This document shows, one piece after another, positions 47,741 to 59,818 of a stretch of DNA of 64,000 bases (positions within the stretch are counted from its first letter, which is position 1; every line of letters starts with the position of its first letter). Made by a program: the position numbers and the translations under genes. Source of the stretch: Coenobita brevimanus. Taxonomy: Eukaryota; Arthropoda; Malacostraca; Decapoda; Coenobitidae. The stretch covers positions 1,678,969-1,742,968 of the forward strand of contig CM064664.1 of assembly GCA_032717465.1 (NCBI GenBank), written 5' to 3'. The notes beneath the pieces are model-generated. The model saw only the letters and a program-made list of their open reading frames with translations. It was not told where the DNA came from and searched no databases.

Positions 47741-49576
47741 ATTTTCTCTCCTAGGCCTTGGTAGCTGGTTACACATCTTTCTGCCTTAAACATCAGAGGG
47801 CATCAGGCTGCCCTCTTTACACAATTCACACATCCACATTATATCACATTGCCTTAAACCAACCATCCTCTCTCCATAAAACACAGATCTTGTCATTACA
47901 TATCATACACATTCCACAACACATCCCTGCTCTCCCTCCCATAATAAGAACCATGGCTGCTGCAATACTGGGAACTAGTGTGGTGGTTTCTTGGGTGACC
48001 ACCACCAGCAGGGCTGGATCGTCTGCACAGGGCCCTCCCAGTCATCATCAAGCGACTGTGTTGCGGCACCCTAAATCTGCTCGTCAGTGCAGTAAAATTT
48101 TCTTTTGCAATATTAGGGGACTTCACTCCAACATCAACTCTGTTCAAAATTTCCTCCAGTTTGAATCCCCTGATCTGTTATTTTTGACAGAGACACAAGT
48201 AAGCTCCACCTCTGATTTAGCTAGATTTAATTTTCCTGGTAATATCTTGATTCAAAATTTCAGACCCAAAGGAGGTGTATGTTGTCTTGCTAAATCAGAA
48301 ATTGCCCTGGAGGAGATTACTTAATTTAATTGTCCTTATTTCGACTATTCCATAAATAAATTAAATTCTTTTGGTAAAGTTAAGTATTTCTGTTGTGTTT
48401 ATCGTTCTCCTAATGCACCTCCAAAGCCAAGTTTATTTGACTCTCTGTCTTCACCGCTAAGTGTCCTCAGCATTAATACTGCATTACAAATTACTATTCT
48501 GGGTGATTCTAATGTCCATAATGTTGCATGGCTCACTTATTTAGCCAGAACTAGTAATTCTGGTCTTGAATGTGAGCCATTTGCAGACTCATTTAATCTC
48601 ACTCTGTTAGTCAGTCAACGCACTCATTTCCCAGACAATCCCGATCAAAATCCAACAGATACTTATAATGTCGAAGTGAAGTCCCCCCTCGGATCCTAGG
48701 ATCACTGTCTGATTCAAACCACCAGTTTAACACCTACCACACCCTCCTGCTCTGAACCTGTCGTGGTGACCAAATGACACTACGACAGGGCAGACTGGGA
48801 GGGACTCCATAATTTTTTCATGGATGTTCCTTGGACCTCCTTTTTCTCCCAAGATGCAAATTTCATATTGGGCTACATACAGGCTTTCGTTAAAGTCGGC
48901 ATGGAAACGTTCATTCCCCATCATAGTTACAGAAAAAGATGTAATTCTCCTAAATGGTTTAACCACAACTGTGCTAGAGTAACAGAACATAAAACAATAG
49001 CCTATAACACTTATACGAAGACCAAAACCAATGAAGCCTTAAACTATTACAGAAATATCAGAAACCATGCCAAAACTATTATCAATCTTTCTAAATTCTA
49101 CATAGACAGGCTAAGAAACTACTAAACAACCCATATGATAACAAAATATTCTGATCAACCCTTAATTAATTCAAATCTAACTTCACTACCTCTTCTTCCA
49201 TTCCACCTTTACGGGCCCCCAATGAAAATCTAGTAAGTGACCCACGTGGAAAACCCAAACTTCTTGCTGACATTTTTTCAACAAACTCAACCCTAAATAC
49301 AGAAAATCACGATATTCCTGTACTTGATTTTGATTCCCCTCAAATACCTCCTTTCATGATTCACACCAGATACGTACAAGCTGTATTACAGAATCTCTCA
49401 GCAGAGAAAGATACTGGTCCAGATGAAATTCCTTCAATAGTACTTTAGAACTGCTCTCCAGTGTTGGCTCCTGTATTGACAAACTTTTTCCGCTTATGCA
49501 TCCGTACCTCAAGTTTTCCAGCCTCTTGGAAAGAAGCAAATATCCATCCTGTTCCTAAAACGGGGGCAACTTGTGA

Positions 49577-49938
49577 TCCATCAGACTATAGACCAATTGC
49601 AATAACGTCCATTCTCGGTAAAGTTTCTGAGCCACTAACTAACAAACACATAATCAAGCATCTAGAAATCAATAAATTAATCACTGATCGGCAGTATGGA
49701 TTTAGACAAGAACGTTCAACTGTAGACATTCTCTGCCTTTGTATCCATCAGATTAAGTCCATCAGACTATAGACTAATTGCAATAACTTCCATTCTCGGT
49801 AAAGTTTCTGAGCCACTAACCAACAAACACATAATCAAGGATCTAGAAATCAATAAATTAATCACTGATCGGCAGTATGGATTTAGACAAGAACGTTCAA
49901 CTGTAGACATTCTTTGCCTTCTTATCCATCAGATTAAG
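49577..49938 (+). repeat. 181-bp tandem duplication in LINE-D RT
   Basis: The unit at 49577-49757 is repeated directly at 49758-49938 with about seven substitutions. Both unit starts (TCCATCAGACTATAG) and the sequence at each unit end (ATCCATCAGATTAAG) share TCCATCAGA, so short homology may have guided the duplication. 181 is not a multiple of three, so the RT frame is shifted. Confidence 0.9.
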
Positions 49939-50543
49939 AAAACAATAGACCAACACAGTGAAACACACACAATAGCACTTGATATATCAAAAGCGTTGGA
50001 GAGAATATGGCACTGGGTCTTATTTTCTAAGATGTCACACTATGGCCTTGCATCACTGGTTCCTCTAATTTCTTCTTACCATCATAATAGAAAAATACGG
50101 GTCATGGTAGATGGAATTTATTCTCAGTTTCATTCCATAAATGCTGGCGTACCTCAGGGATCAGTTTTGGCATCAACCCTCTTTCTCATTCATATAAATG
50201 ACCTCCTATCTGTTTCTCACCACCCAATACACTCGTATGCTGATGACTCGACCCTTCATAGTTCTTTCACATTTAGTACCTTCTTTACACAATTTGGTAT
50301 TATAAATTCCCAAATAAACATAGCAATTTCTCTGAACCAGGATCTTTCTAAAATTAATCAATGCGGACAAACAAATCTGGTCTCATTTAATGCTCTGAAA
50401 AATAAATACGTTAATTTCTCCAACAGAATGAATCTCTCAGACTCTCATATAGTTTCACATTTTGTCAATATTCCCATATCCACTACAGTTGATATCCTAG
50501 GTGTTACTCTAAGCCCCAACCTAAGCTGGACAGCTTATGTTAA

Positions 50544-51313
50544 CCCACTGCATGCCAGCTATTTTTAGCCCTATGGGTCACCCCAGTGCCGGCCATTTTT
50601 CTACCCTTTTTTGGGGGGCTAAAATGATAGATTTTGATGTGGAAACAATGAATTTCGCTGTTAAAATGCTCACCGAGGCTCGGAAATGGGTTTCATTGAG
50701 TCCGACATACCCATATACAGGTATAGCCGCTCTCTCATGCTCACCATGTACGTGAGAGAAAGCCGTTTTCTATGTAAGGTATACTCAGGTATTTATGCTG
50801 GGAAGGTATAGCAATGTTCAGTACACTTTTCTGATTACTTATTACTTCAGCATCTGTCACAATTTATGTGTCTTTCTCACTGTGAATGCATTATCTTACA
50901 CTTACTTGAAGATAGGTACAACCTGACTTCATTACGTACAGTCCTGGTACTTACAAGAAGGTATTCACAACTTGACTTCACTATATAGTCCTTACACTTA
51001 CAAGAAAATATTTACAACTTACACATACATGAAAATATTTATAAAATGCCTTCTCTTTGTACAGCACTGGCTAAAGCACACAGGCAGAGTGAGGGAGGTC
51101 GAGCGTGAGCGGGGGAGCGAGTGAGTGTATGGCCTTGACAGCCTGGGGTATGGTAGAGGAGCAGTTACCTTACAAGCCTGCCAATTTTTACCCTCGAATC
51201 TTGAAAAATGTGGTCACAGTGAATGTTTTTATTTTAGACCATTTTAAAACGGCACTGGTACTGGCTGCGGAGTTATGTCAGACCATTTTAAAATGGCACT
51301 GGCATGCAGCGGG
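50544..51313. mobile_element. PB3 piggyBac-like TTAA MITE in LINE-D
   Basis: TTAA lies at 50540-50543 and 51314-51317. The ends read CCCACTGCATGCCAGC and, reverse-complemented, CCCGCTGCATGCCAGTGCC. It is 770 bp with no transposase. It splits the LINE-D RT frame between TAYV and KFLAKN; taking out the insert and one TTAA leaves the frame open. Confidence 0.88.
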
Positions 51314-52937
51314 TTAAATTCCTTGCTAAAAATGCTTCCAAAAAATTAGGACTTATGCACAGAGTTTGTGAGTTCTTCACTGAAGTGCAGATGGCCAAAA
51401 TATACAAAAGTCATGTGCGTTCTCAGATCAAATACTGTTCACCACTGTGGAGTGGATGTGGAACGGTTGCATTGAGGCAGTTGGACAAAACTCAAAATAA
51501 AGCCATTAGATTAATCAATACTCCTGCCATTACGCAGGACATTCCTCCATTATCAGTACGCAGAGATGTTGCTTCTTTAGCATTATTTTATCGATATTTT
51601 TTCTGTAAGTGCTCTGACGAACTGGCTTCAATTGTGCCTCCCCTTCACATTTTCTTCCGAAATACTCAGGCAGCTGGGAGCATCCATGAACTCACACTCT
51701 GTCCCCCACAATGCAGAACCTCTGCTTATTAAAATTCATTTATCCCCAGAACTACTACTCTCTGGAATTCACTTCCTGGGAGTTGTTTCCCACAAACATT
51801 TAATCCACTTCAATTTAAATCCAGTTGTTATAAATATTTTTTGAATGGAGGATGCCTTTAGACACATGGACTTTTTTTTTTCCTTCGTTTTTCCTTCCTC
51901 CATTCATTATCTAAAGAAAAAAAATCTCATTTTAGTGCTCAAGTTCACAAGATCTGAATGTGCCTTAACCCATACTAAGTTACCCCATTACTGGACTAGT
52001 TACCGCAACTTACCTTACAGTAAATTAAAGGTTATTTATACACAATGCATAATATATTGAAATAAAGAGATATTACTACATTAATATAGAGGTAACAATA
52101 CCACTATTACCTCCTGTATTCTTTGCTAAAGCATAAGGAAATGTGAGTACACATCCTCCTTATGCCTGTATTTCTTCCTCAGAAACAGATTTATGTAATG
52201 ACAAAATAAGAAAACTTCGGCTTTGATCCTCAAGGAAAATAGGACAAGTACAGTATATTCATACTCCACTAAGGAGTAAAGTGTCATTTTTTATCTATTG
52301 TACCGAGGTTCTCCACAGGGACGCCTTGGCGCAGTGGCACCTGTATGACTGGGCGACTCCACTTCCTGGTTATAAAAACGTTCCTCAGCTTTCTCCCAAT
52401 CACTAGAAACGAGGATGGTGGACTTTAGATGAAACGCAGTTTCATCCTGCAGTTCACTGGGTTCTCAATCAGATGAACCCGGGGCCACAAACACTCAAGT
52501 TATAAACTGTCAATTTCGAGGCACATGTAAAAGCAGTTCTGTTGTAATGTTCTTACTGTTAACTCTATACTGCTCCAGAAGGAATACTCCTTTTTTTGAG
52601 GGTCGCTGTGAAATGTGCGGATCACTGACGTCTGAAGAAATGATCTTATGAACTATGAACCTGTAGGTGAAAAACGGCAGACTATGAACCATCCCTCCCA
52701 AGCACTATGTCCAGCACATTCAGGCAGTAAAAGGTTGAGAGATTTCTATTAAAAAATAAAGTTATTGATTGACTGATATAATAACCGAAAGAAGAGCTTG
52801 CAGCACAACTGCCAAAGTCAGATTTCAAAATAATATGAATAAGAACTTCAGTGTGAAAAATATGAATAGGCTAGATGGCAAATTTAAATAAATCAAAGAG
52901 CATTACAACTGATCGGTGTACATAATGACCTACTTAC

Positions 52938-53049
52938 ATTGTTTGCTGTAGTTAAATGGAGTCAGTCTTCGAGGACGTCCGATACGAATTGGCGAACTTC
53001 GAGATTCCAGAGCCCTCAGGGGAGCCGTAAGCCTTGGTTGAAGAGGGAC
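52938..53049 (-). CDS. Candidate internal exon, strand uncertain
   Basis: A GC-richer island in AT-rich DNA. On the minus strand a TTTTCCATAG acceptor precedes 53049 and a consensus GTAAGT donor follows 52938. Phase 0 is open throughout 37 codons (PLQPRLTAPLRALES, SPIRIGRPRRLTPFNYSK), while the other minus frames stop. The plus strand also shows splice-like signals (TTTGCTGTAG before 52952, GTAAGT at 53063) and an open frame. The encoded peptide is basic with no known domain. It could join the minus-strand exon at 62344-62382, since both are phase 0, but the intron would be over 9 kb. Speculative. Confidence 0.3.
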
Positions 53050-53168
53050 CTATGGAAAACGCGTAAGTATGGATGTTAATATCTGTGAGGTGGAGTCAGG
53101 ATTCCGCGATTATTAATTGTGAGTGAATGTGAATGAGGCCAATTCAACTGAGCAGACTTTCGTTAGTT

Positions 53169-53170
<2 letters not shown>

Positions 53171-53221
<51 letters not shown>
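53171..53221. repeat. (GT)n microsatellite
   Basis: About 25 GT units following a short ATATAT run. Confidence 0.97.
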
Positions 53222-53225
<4 letters not shown>

Positions 53226-54301
53226 CTATTGATCCTAACCACACCCCATCATAGGGAGGGAAAAGAGATTCAGATGATGATGATTATGATGATGATTTTG
53301 ATGATGGTGATGATGATGATGATTAAAAACTTTGCGCATCCGAAATGCGGACAGACCTTCAATAAGCACTGTATTTATCTTCTGTCCGATAGCGTCATTT
53401 CAGTGTATTTGTGTTCTATACAAATAATTTAGTTTCAGATTAGAAAGGATTTAATTTGTTATGGAGTTTTTTACTGGTATATCCAGTCAAGGTAGTTTGG
53501 GAAACCACTCCCAATACTGACCATAATCGTCTGGTGCTGTTAGGATTGAGTGATTTATTGATGAACCTGTATTAAAACTGGCAGTGCAACTCCCTTGTGT
53601 GGCACCGGACAGCAATGAAATAGATGATACGATAAATAAAACAAACAAAAATATAACATTAAAAGCAATGAACACCAAAACTTACAAAGGAGTCTGGGTG
53701 CCAGCACAAAGGACAGGATTCCCCCATCCCTCCCCATTGCACAAGCATCCTCTCCAAGCACCGGGCTGTGTTAGTAATTACGTAAAGAAAACGTAATATG
53801 AGGGACAGGGTTAACCTCAATCTGAAGACATCTTTTTCAGATTTATCAGGCACTCACTAAACAACCGTACTGAAAGTATATAGGACGTTTATTGATGAGT
53901 TTAATGTAGTCTGTTACAAGCTGCATAAAACCGTCTAGATTCTTAATCTGATCACTACGATAACGTCGTTAGTTTCTTGTTACCTCCAAAGATAATATTA
54001 AACTCAGGAAGAATTTCTTGTATTCAAGGGGTTCATGAAAGATAAATCTTACCGCCCAAGTTCAAGCTCAGATTTTTTATTTTTGTTTCTCCCAAACTCA
54101 TTGAAATCACCTGGAGATTTCAAGATCGTATCATGAAAGATATCTATTGCTACTCGCTGAAAGGTCGCCTTCGGCGCCCTCCGTTCGATATCAAGTCAAT
54201 TCCTTTTAGTTGAAAAGTAACAGAAATTTGAATTACTCATGCCATCAGCGAGACAGGGCGAGGAATTTTCCCTTGTTCTTATCCTGCTGGAACACCGGTT
54301 G

Positions 54302-54303
54302 AG

Positions 54304-54341
<38 letters not shown>

Positions 54342-54390
54342 GACAGAGACAGACAGACAGACAGACAGACAGAGAGACAGAGAGAGAAAG
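54302..54390. repeat. (AG)n / (AGAC)n compound microsatellite
   Basis: AG dinucleotides followed by AGAC tetranucleotides with minor interruptions. Confidence 0.95.
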
Positions 54391-54535
54391 CATAGTAGTG
54401 TTTGCTATTATACTAAATTATATTATAGCATTATAGAATACAATTTAGGAGCACAGGGAGGGAGGAAGGAGGGGGAATAGAATTCTAATACAACAAACAT
54501 GTCAGTCTTTTCTCTTCTGTCATGCTGGTCATGTT

Positions 54536-55043
54536 AATCTATCTATCTATCTATCTATATACCTAGACTGCTTCCCCCAAGGAAAGGGAGGTAGCCGAGA
54601 CAGGACGACACACTCCCCATTTACTCATCCACTCAAACACATTCATTCGCATCTTTGCCCCAAAGGGGAGAAGGGACAGATCCTCACCGCACCACATCGC
54701 ACAAGGGTCAACTGCGCAATGCAATCAGTGCGCAGCAGGGCCCGACAGCAGAACTGGTTTACCCCTTCCACATCATAACAGACCCATCCCCTTACCCGCA
54801 CCTGACCTGACTAGCTGATCAGACCAAATGCGGGAGAATATCCCCTCAGGGCTGCGTCATCACTTTTTCATTCACAATTTCTCTCCATTTATTTCTGTCA
54901 CGCACAGCCACTCTTCCTTGCTCAACAGACATCCCTCTCGCATCCAGCGCTCTCTTCACACTGTCCATCCATCCTATTCGTGGTCTTCCTCTCAGCCTTA
55001 CACCTCTCACATCAGATCTAGTTATCTTTCTCACCAATCGCTT
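54536..55043 (-). mobile_element. LINE-B 3' fragment (copy 3)
   Basis: The TCTA tail at 54538-54559 is followed by the LINE-B 3' UTR and the final 60 codons of its protein (54846-55037 minus; RGRPRIGWMDSVKRALDARG). 5'-truncated at about 55043. Very similar to copy 1. Confidence 0.82.
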
Positions 55044-55584
55044 TATGCCAGATCAAAAACGAATGCATCCCCTTCACTAAAAAAGCAAGTACTAAACTTA
55101 AAGCAAAAGGCCAGAAATGAGTCAGAACTTGGGAAGCGGTGGCAAGAATGGACAGGAAATTGTTTTATTCAAGTTAGAGTACTAAAACAGTATCTTGCTA
55201 TAACAAAAACTGTACTACGCTGCGCCTTTATTGCTGTGTTACGGTAACAAATATACATACAGTAATTGGATCATTATAATACGGAAATCTGGAATACCAA
55301 AGTTCCTGTGTAAAATAAAGTCTTCGTTAACTTCACCTCTACTTGTGGTCTCTCCTAAAATAATATTAACTGCCAGCAAAAAAACTAATTTAAGATAGTA
55401 CCGTGATGAAATATGTAAACGACTTAGGCCCGCATCTTGTCAGCTGAGGCAGCTCCTTAATATCTTTCCCTAGGCAATTCATTTTATTTGTTACATCTTA
55501 CTGTCCTCATCTGTTACATATTCGTAAATACCCGGTACTTCTAATATCGCCAAACATCGGATAAATAACGCACAATATATATAT

Positions 55585-56271
55585 TCTTGAAACATGGAAC
55601 ATGGGTGTCGTAGATAGGAAAAGTTTGAATGTAATGCAGAGGCGGTGTCTGAGAAGTCTGAGATTAGTGTTGCGTATGAATCTAGTGAGAAATGATGAAG
55701 TGCGAAGGAGAAATGGAGTTGTTCGGGAGATGGCTGATCGAGTTGAGCAGAGGGTGTTGTGATGGTTTGGGCATATGGAGAGAATGGATAATGAGCGATT
55801 GGTGAAAAAGATAACTAGATCTGATGTGAGACGTGTAAGACTAAGAGGAAGACCACGAATATGGATGGACAGTGTGAAGAGACCATTGGATGTGAGAGGG
55901 ATGCCTGTTGAGCAAGGAAGAGTGGCTGTACATGATAGAAACCAATGGAGAGAAACTGAATGAATAAATGATGACACAGCCCTGAGGGGATATTCTTCCG
56001 CATTCTGTCTGATCAGCTGATCAGGTCAGGTGAGGGTAAGGGGATGGGTCCATTATGATGTGGAAGGGGTAAACCGGCTCTGTTGTCGGGCCCTGCTGCG
56101 GATGTCACTGATTGCACTGCGCAGTTGACCTTCATGTAGTGTGGTGCGGTGAAGCTCTGTCCCTTCTCCCCTTTGGGGCTAAGATGCGAATGAATGGGTC
56201 TGAGTGGATGAGTAAATTGGGAGTGTGTCGTCCTGTCTCGGCTACCTCTGTTTCCTTGGGGGAAGCAGCCT

Positions 56272-56313
<42 letters not shown>
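55585..56313 (+). mobile_element. LINE-B 3' fragment (copy 4), opposite orientation
   Basis: The plus strand carries the C-terminal protein segment (55640-55963; EVRRRNGVVREMADRVEQRV, a stop, WFGHMERMDNERLVKK, RGRPRI) and the whole 3' UTR to 56273. The tail here is TA repeats (56274-56313) instead of ATAG. A one-codon deletion and stops make it inactive. With copy 3 it forms an inverted pair about 0.5 kb apart. Confidence 0.82.
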
Positions 56314-56315
<2 letters not shown>

Positions 56316-56519
56316 AGGGACAGGATGCCATTGCTACCTGGCACGTTCCTGGATGACGGATAGGCAAAGGCCTTGTAGATATATGAGGTTCCGTCTTAGA
56401 CGGTGCGGACCATGGGACCCCACTATTGATGTATTGGCTCCACCGAATATATTGAATAAGGTGGCACAAAAATTACATCTCACCAGAAACTATGTGGCAG
56501 GGAGGTGAGATTGTTTGCC

Positions 56520-59500
56520 AAAATCCTCCCAACCAAACATGAGTTCTATTGCAATTGATTTGACGGGTGCTCCTGTTGGATCATTGACTACTAATAGATC
56601 AACCTCACTGTCCCCTGTGCTTACGAGCAGTGTGCCACCGAAAGTGAGTAGGCACTGTGTTGACAAGTTAGAGACTGCGATATTAAACAAACTGAAATCC
56701 ATGAAGATCTATATATACAATTTAAGAAGCCTCGCAGAAGATTACAATCTTGATAACTTAATGACTGAACTGGAAAACATTAGTTGGGACATTGTAGGTT
56801 TGAGTGAAATCCACAGAGAAGAAGAAAAAGTAATTCAGCTCGAAGACAGCAATCACGGATTTTGCTACAGATGAAGGCAAAATGAAAGAGTTAGTGGTGT
56901 AGGATTTCTAATTAACAGAAATCTTGCAGACAACATTGTTAAATTAAGCAGTGTATCTGGCAGAGCAGAATTGGTTGTAATTAGACTATGCAAAAAATAA
57001 ACTCTGAAAGTAATACAAGTATATGCACCAACTTCTCAAAGCTCAGATGAAGAAACAGAAACAGTCTATGACAACATCTGGCAGATTATGGAAGAAGAAA
57101 AGATTATATATGTTGTACTCATAGGAGACTTCAATGCAAAAGTTGGGAAATCAAGAAATGGAGAAGCATGTATGGGAAAATCTGGAGTGGGAGAAGGGAA
57201 TCAAAGAGAAAAGGTGGTAAAATTTGCTGAAATGTATAACATGAGAATAATGAACATATTCTTTCACAAAAGAACAGGGAGAAAGTGGTCCTGGAGATGC
57301 CCAGATGGATAAACAAAGAATGAAATCGACTTCGTTATAGCAGATAAGAATAACACGATCACAAATATCACTGTTATCAATAAAATAAATGTAGGAAGTG
57401 ACCACAGAATGGTGGGTTGCATAGCCAGATTCTCTTTCAGAAGTGAAAGAAAGAAGGTTAAAGATAAAAGTAAACGAAAAAAAAAAAAAAAAAACTTTCA
57501 TTTGGAAATAAGGAACAGATTTCAGGCTATAATTAATGCTGAAGGTGACAATGATGAGCTGAATGACAGAATAACAAAAGTGCTATGAGAATCAGCGGAG
57601 GTAGTAGGAAAACCTAATGCAACCAAAGCCAAGAAGAATTCAGAAAAGACATTCGAGCACTTAAAAAAAGAAAGGAAAGGAAATTATAAGCAAAGGAAAA
57701 TGAAACAGAACGAGCGGTATTAAATAAGCTTATCAACAAGAGACAATGAGAAGAAGAAGAAAAAAAAAAAAAGAAACATGGATCAGATCAAAGGAACAAT
57801 CAGAAAAGGAAAAAGTCTGAATCAGGTCCGAAGTAAAATGGCACTAGGAAAGCAACAAACTACATCACTGAAAAACAATAATGGTGAAGTCATTAAATGC
57901 AGAGATAATATGGTGAAGGGAGGTGATGAAATTTACAAAGAACTGAATGCATCAAAGACCGTAGTAGCAATAGCTATCTTATCAGCTGAAACTAGAGAAA
58001 TACTTGACGTAACACCAGACGAAGTAAATCTTTCTTTTAAAAATAGGAAAAAAGGGAAGGCTCCAAGAGATGGAATAGTAGCAGATTTACTGTTGGATGC
58101 AGGAGAAGGGGTACGAAACAGACTTGCTCACTTATTCACTCAGTGCGTAAAAAAGAAGAAAATTCCCTAAGCATGGTGTACCGCAATAGTTATATTCTAT
58201 CTATCTATCTATTGCCAGACGCCTCAATCCCGTTTGGGGTGGCCACAAACAAATCGCCTCCAAGTCGCCCTGTCCCCCGCCATTTCACTGCCCTGCTCCC
58301 AACTCACACCCCCCTCTCTCATATACCTCTCCACCCCATCCCTCCATCTCATCCTCGGCCTCCCCCTCCCTCTTTCCCCCTCCACCTCACTCACATACAC
58401 TCTCTTCGTCAGTCTTTCACCCTGCATCCTCTCCACAGTTATATTGCTTTACAAAAATATAGGCTAAAAAGATCTTACTATCGATCCATTAGCTTATAAT
58501 CAGTCATTTACAAACTCTCCACTAAAGTCCTTACGAACAAAATAACAAAATTTGGAGGAAAACCAACCTCATGAACAGGCAGGATTCCGAAGAGGGTATT
58601 CGACTTCTGATCATCTACACACAATGAATCAGCTAACTGAGAAAACTACAGAATATTATAAACTACTGTGCTAAGATTTTGCTGATTACGAAAAGGCTTT
58701 CGACTCAGTGGAGCACATAGCAATTATAATTTCATTGTGTGAACAAGGAACATTGTAAAACTGCTCGAAAACATATATAAAGAAGAAACTGCTACAGTTA
58801 AAATACATAAGGACTCGGAAAAAGTTAAGATTGAGAAGGGTGTTCTTCAGGGAGATACAGTTTCACCAAAATTATTTACAACATGCCTAGAAAGTATTTT
58901 CAGGAAGCTTGACTGGGAAAACAAAGGAGTGAACATAAATGGATAAAAACTAAAGCATTTAAGATTTGCAGATGACATTGTCCTAACCTCAGAAACAGCA
59001 GAGATAGTGCAAGAAATGTTAAATGACCTGAACAAAGAAAGTCTCAAAGCAGGGCTAAAGATGAACCTGAGTAAAACTAAATGTTTAATCCACAAACACC
59101 AAAGAGCATCATCAGAATAAATGAGGAAATTCTTGAAGAAGTGGAGGAGTATAATTACTTGTGGCAAATACTAAAATTAAAGAAACATCATGACAGCGAA
59201 ATAAAAAGGTGCATTATATTTGGAAGGAAGGCTTTCGGTAAAGATAGAGACATTATGAAAAGTAGCTTGCCAGTCTGTATGAAACGAAAAGTATAAAACG
59301 AATGTATAATTCGAACTATGGCGTATGGTTGTGAGACCTAGAAACAAACAAAATCGATGGAAAATATTTTAGTCAGTTCTCAGAAAGCAATGGAAAGATC
59401 AATACTGGGAAAATCTTTAAGAGACAGGAGAAGATCAACTTGGATGAGAGAGCAGACTAAAGGCAAAGATATTATAAAAATTATAAAAGAACAGAAATGG

Positions 59501-59753
59501 AGGTGGGTAGGCCATGTCTCACGAATAAGGGATAACCGATGGAGCAAGTGGCTGACTGACTGGACATCAAGAGATTGTAACCATAGCGGAAAAAAGGCCA
59601 AACAGGAGGTGGAGAGATGAGATAGAGAAATTTGCAGGGAAAACGTGCCAAAGATTGGCTCAGTTAAGGAATTCGTGGAGAAGGTTGGGGGAGGTCTTTG
59701 TTCAACAGTGGACTTGCAATAGCTGATGATGATGACGATGATGATGATGATTG

Positions 59754-59755
<2 letters not shown>
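56520..59755 (+). mobile_element. LINE-C, RTE/BovB-like retrotransposon
   Basis: Plus strand. The endonuclease starts at 56539 with a leader and has YNLRSLAEDYNLD, LSEIHREEE, a stop at 56872, VYAPTSQSSDEE, LIGDFNAKVGKSRNGE (57118-57165) and GSDHRMV (57398). The RT region starts near 57778 (KGKAPRDGIVADLL). It is interrupted at 58197-58436 and continues with a decayed YEKAFDSVE segment near 58685, the RTE-diagnostic GVLQGDTVSPKLF (58837) and RFADDIVL (58965). The C-terminus has WRWVGHVSRI and RPNRRWRDEIE. The 3' end VQQWTCNS is followed by GATGAT repeats (59727-59752), the classic RTE/BovB tail. Several stops and shifts; inactive. Confidence 0.9.
58197..58436 (-). mobile_element. LINE-A copy 5, 240-bp 3' fragment inside LINE-C
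   Basis: The TCTA tail, 3' UTR and last 70 codons of LINE-A are flanked by a perfect 9-bp duplication AGTTATATT (58188-58196 and 58437-58445). Removing it leaves one uninterrupted LINE-C sequence. Nearly identical to the 3' end of copy 1, so recent. Confidence 0.92.

Positions 59756-59815
<60 letters not shown>
59756..59815. repeat. (TA)n microsatellite at LINE-C 3' end
   Basis: About 30 TA units directly after the GATGAT tail of LINE-C. Confidence 0.97.

Positions 59816-59818
<3 letters not shown>

Larger units (their letters stand above)
47760..51900 (+). mobile_element. LINE-D, Jockey/CR1-like non-LTR element
   Basis: Plus strand. The endonuclease begins at 48090 (FCNIRGLHSNINS, LTETQVSS; ILGDSNVHNVAWL near 48500). 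A linker frame lies at 48820-49125 (PKWFNHNCARVTEHK). RT segments follow: 49461-49772 (PVPKTGATCDPSDYRPIAI), 49996-50568 (NAGVPQGSVLASTLFLIHIND, SYADDSTLH) and 51304-51732 (YKSHVRSQIKYCSPLWSGCG, ALFYRYF). The catalytic YADD is intact. The frame is broken by stops, a 181-bp duplication at 49577-49938 and the PB3 insertion at 50544-51313. The 3' end lies near 51900 around a T-rich patch. LINE-F at 16-18.9 kb is a sister family. Confidence 0.85.
51901..54535. other. Mostly unassigned, possibly intronic
   Basis: Apart from a GT microsatellite (53171-53221), a GATGAT-rich run (53270-53325) and an AGAC/AGAG run (54302-54390), no repeat family was recognised. A candidate exon is listed at 52938-53049. 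Confidence 0.3.
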
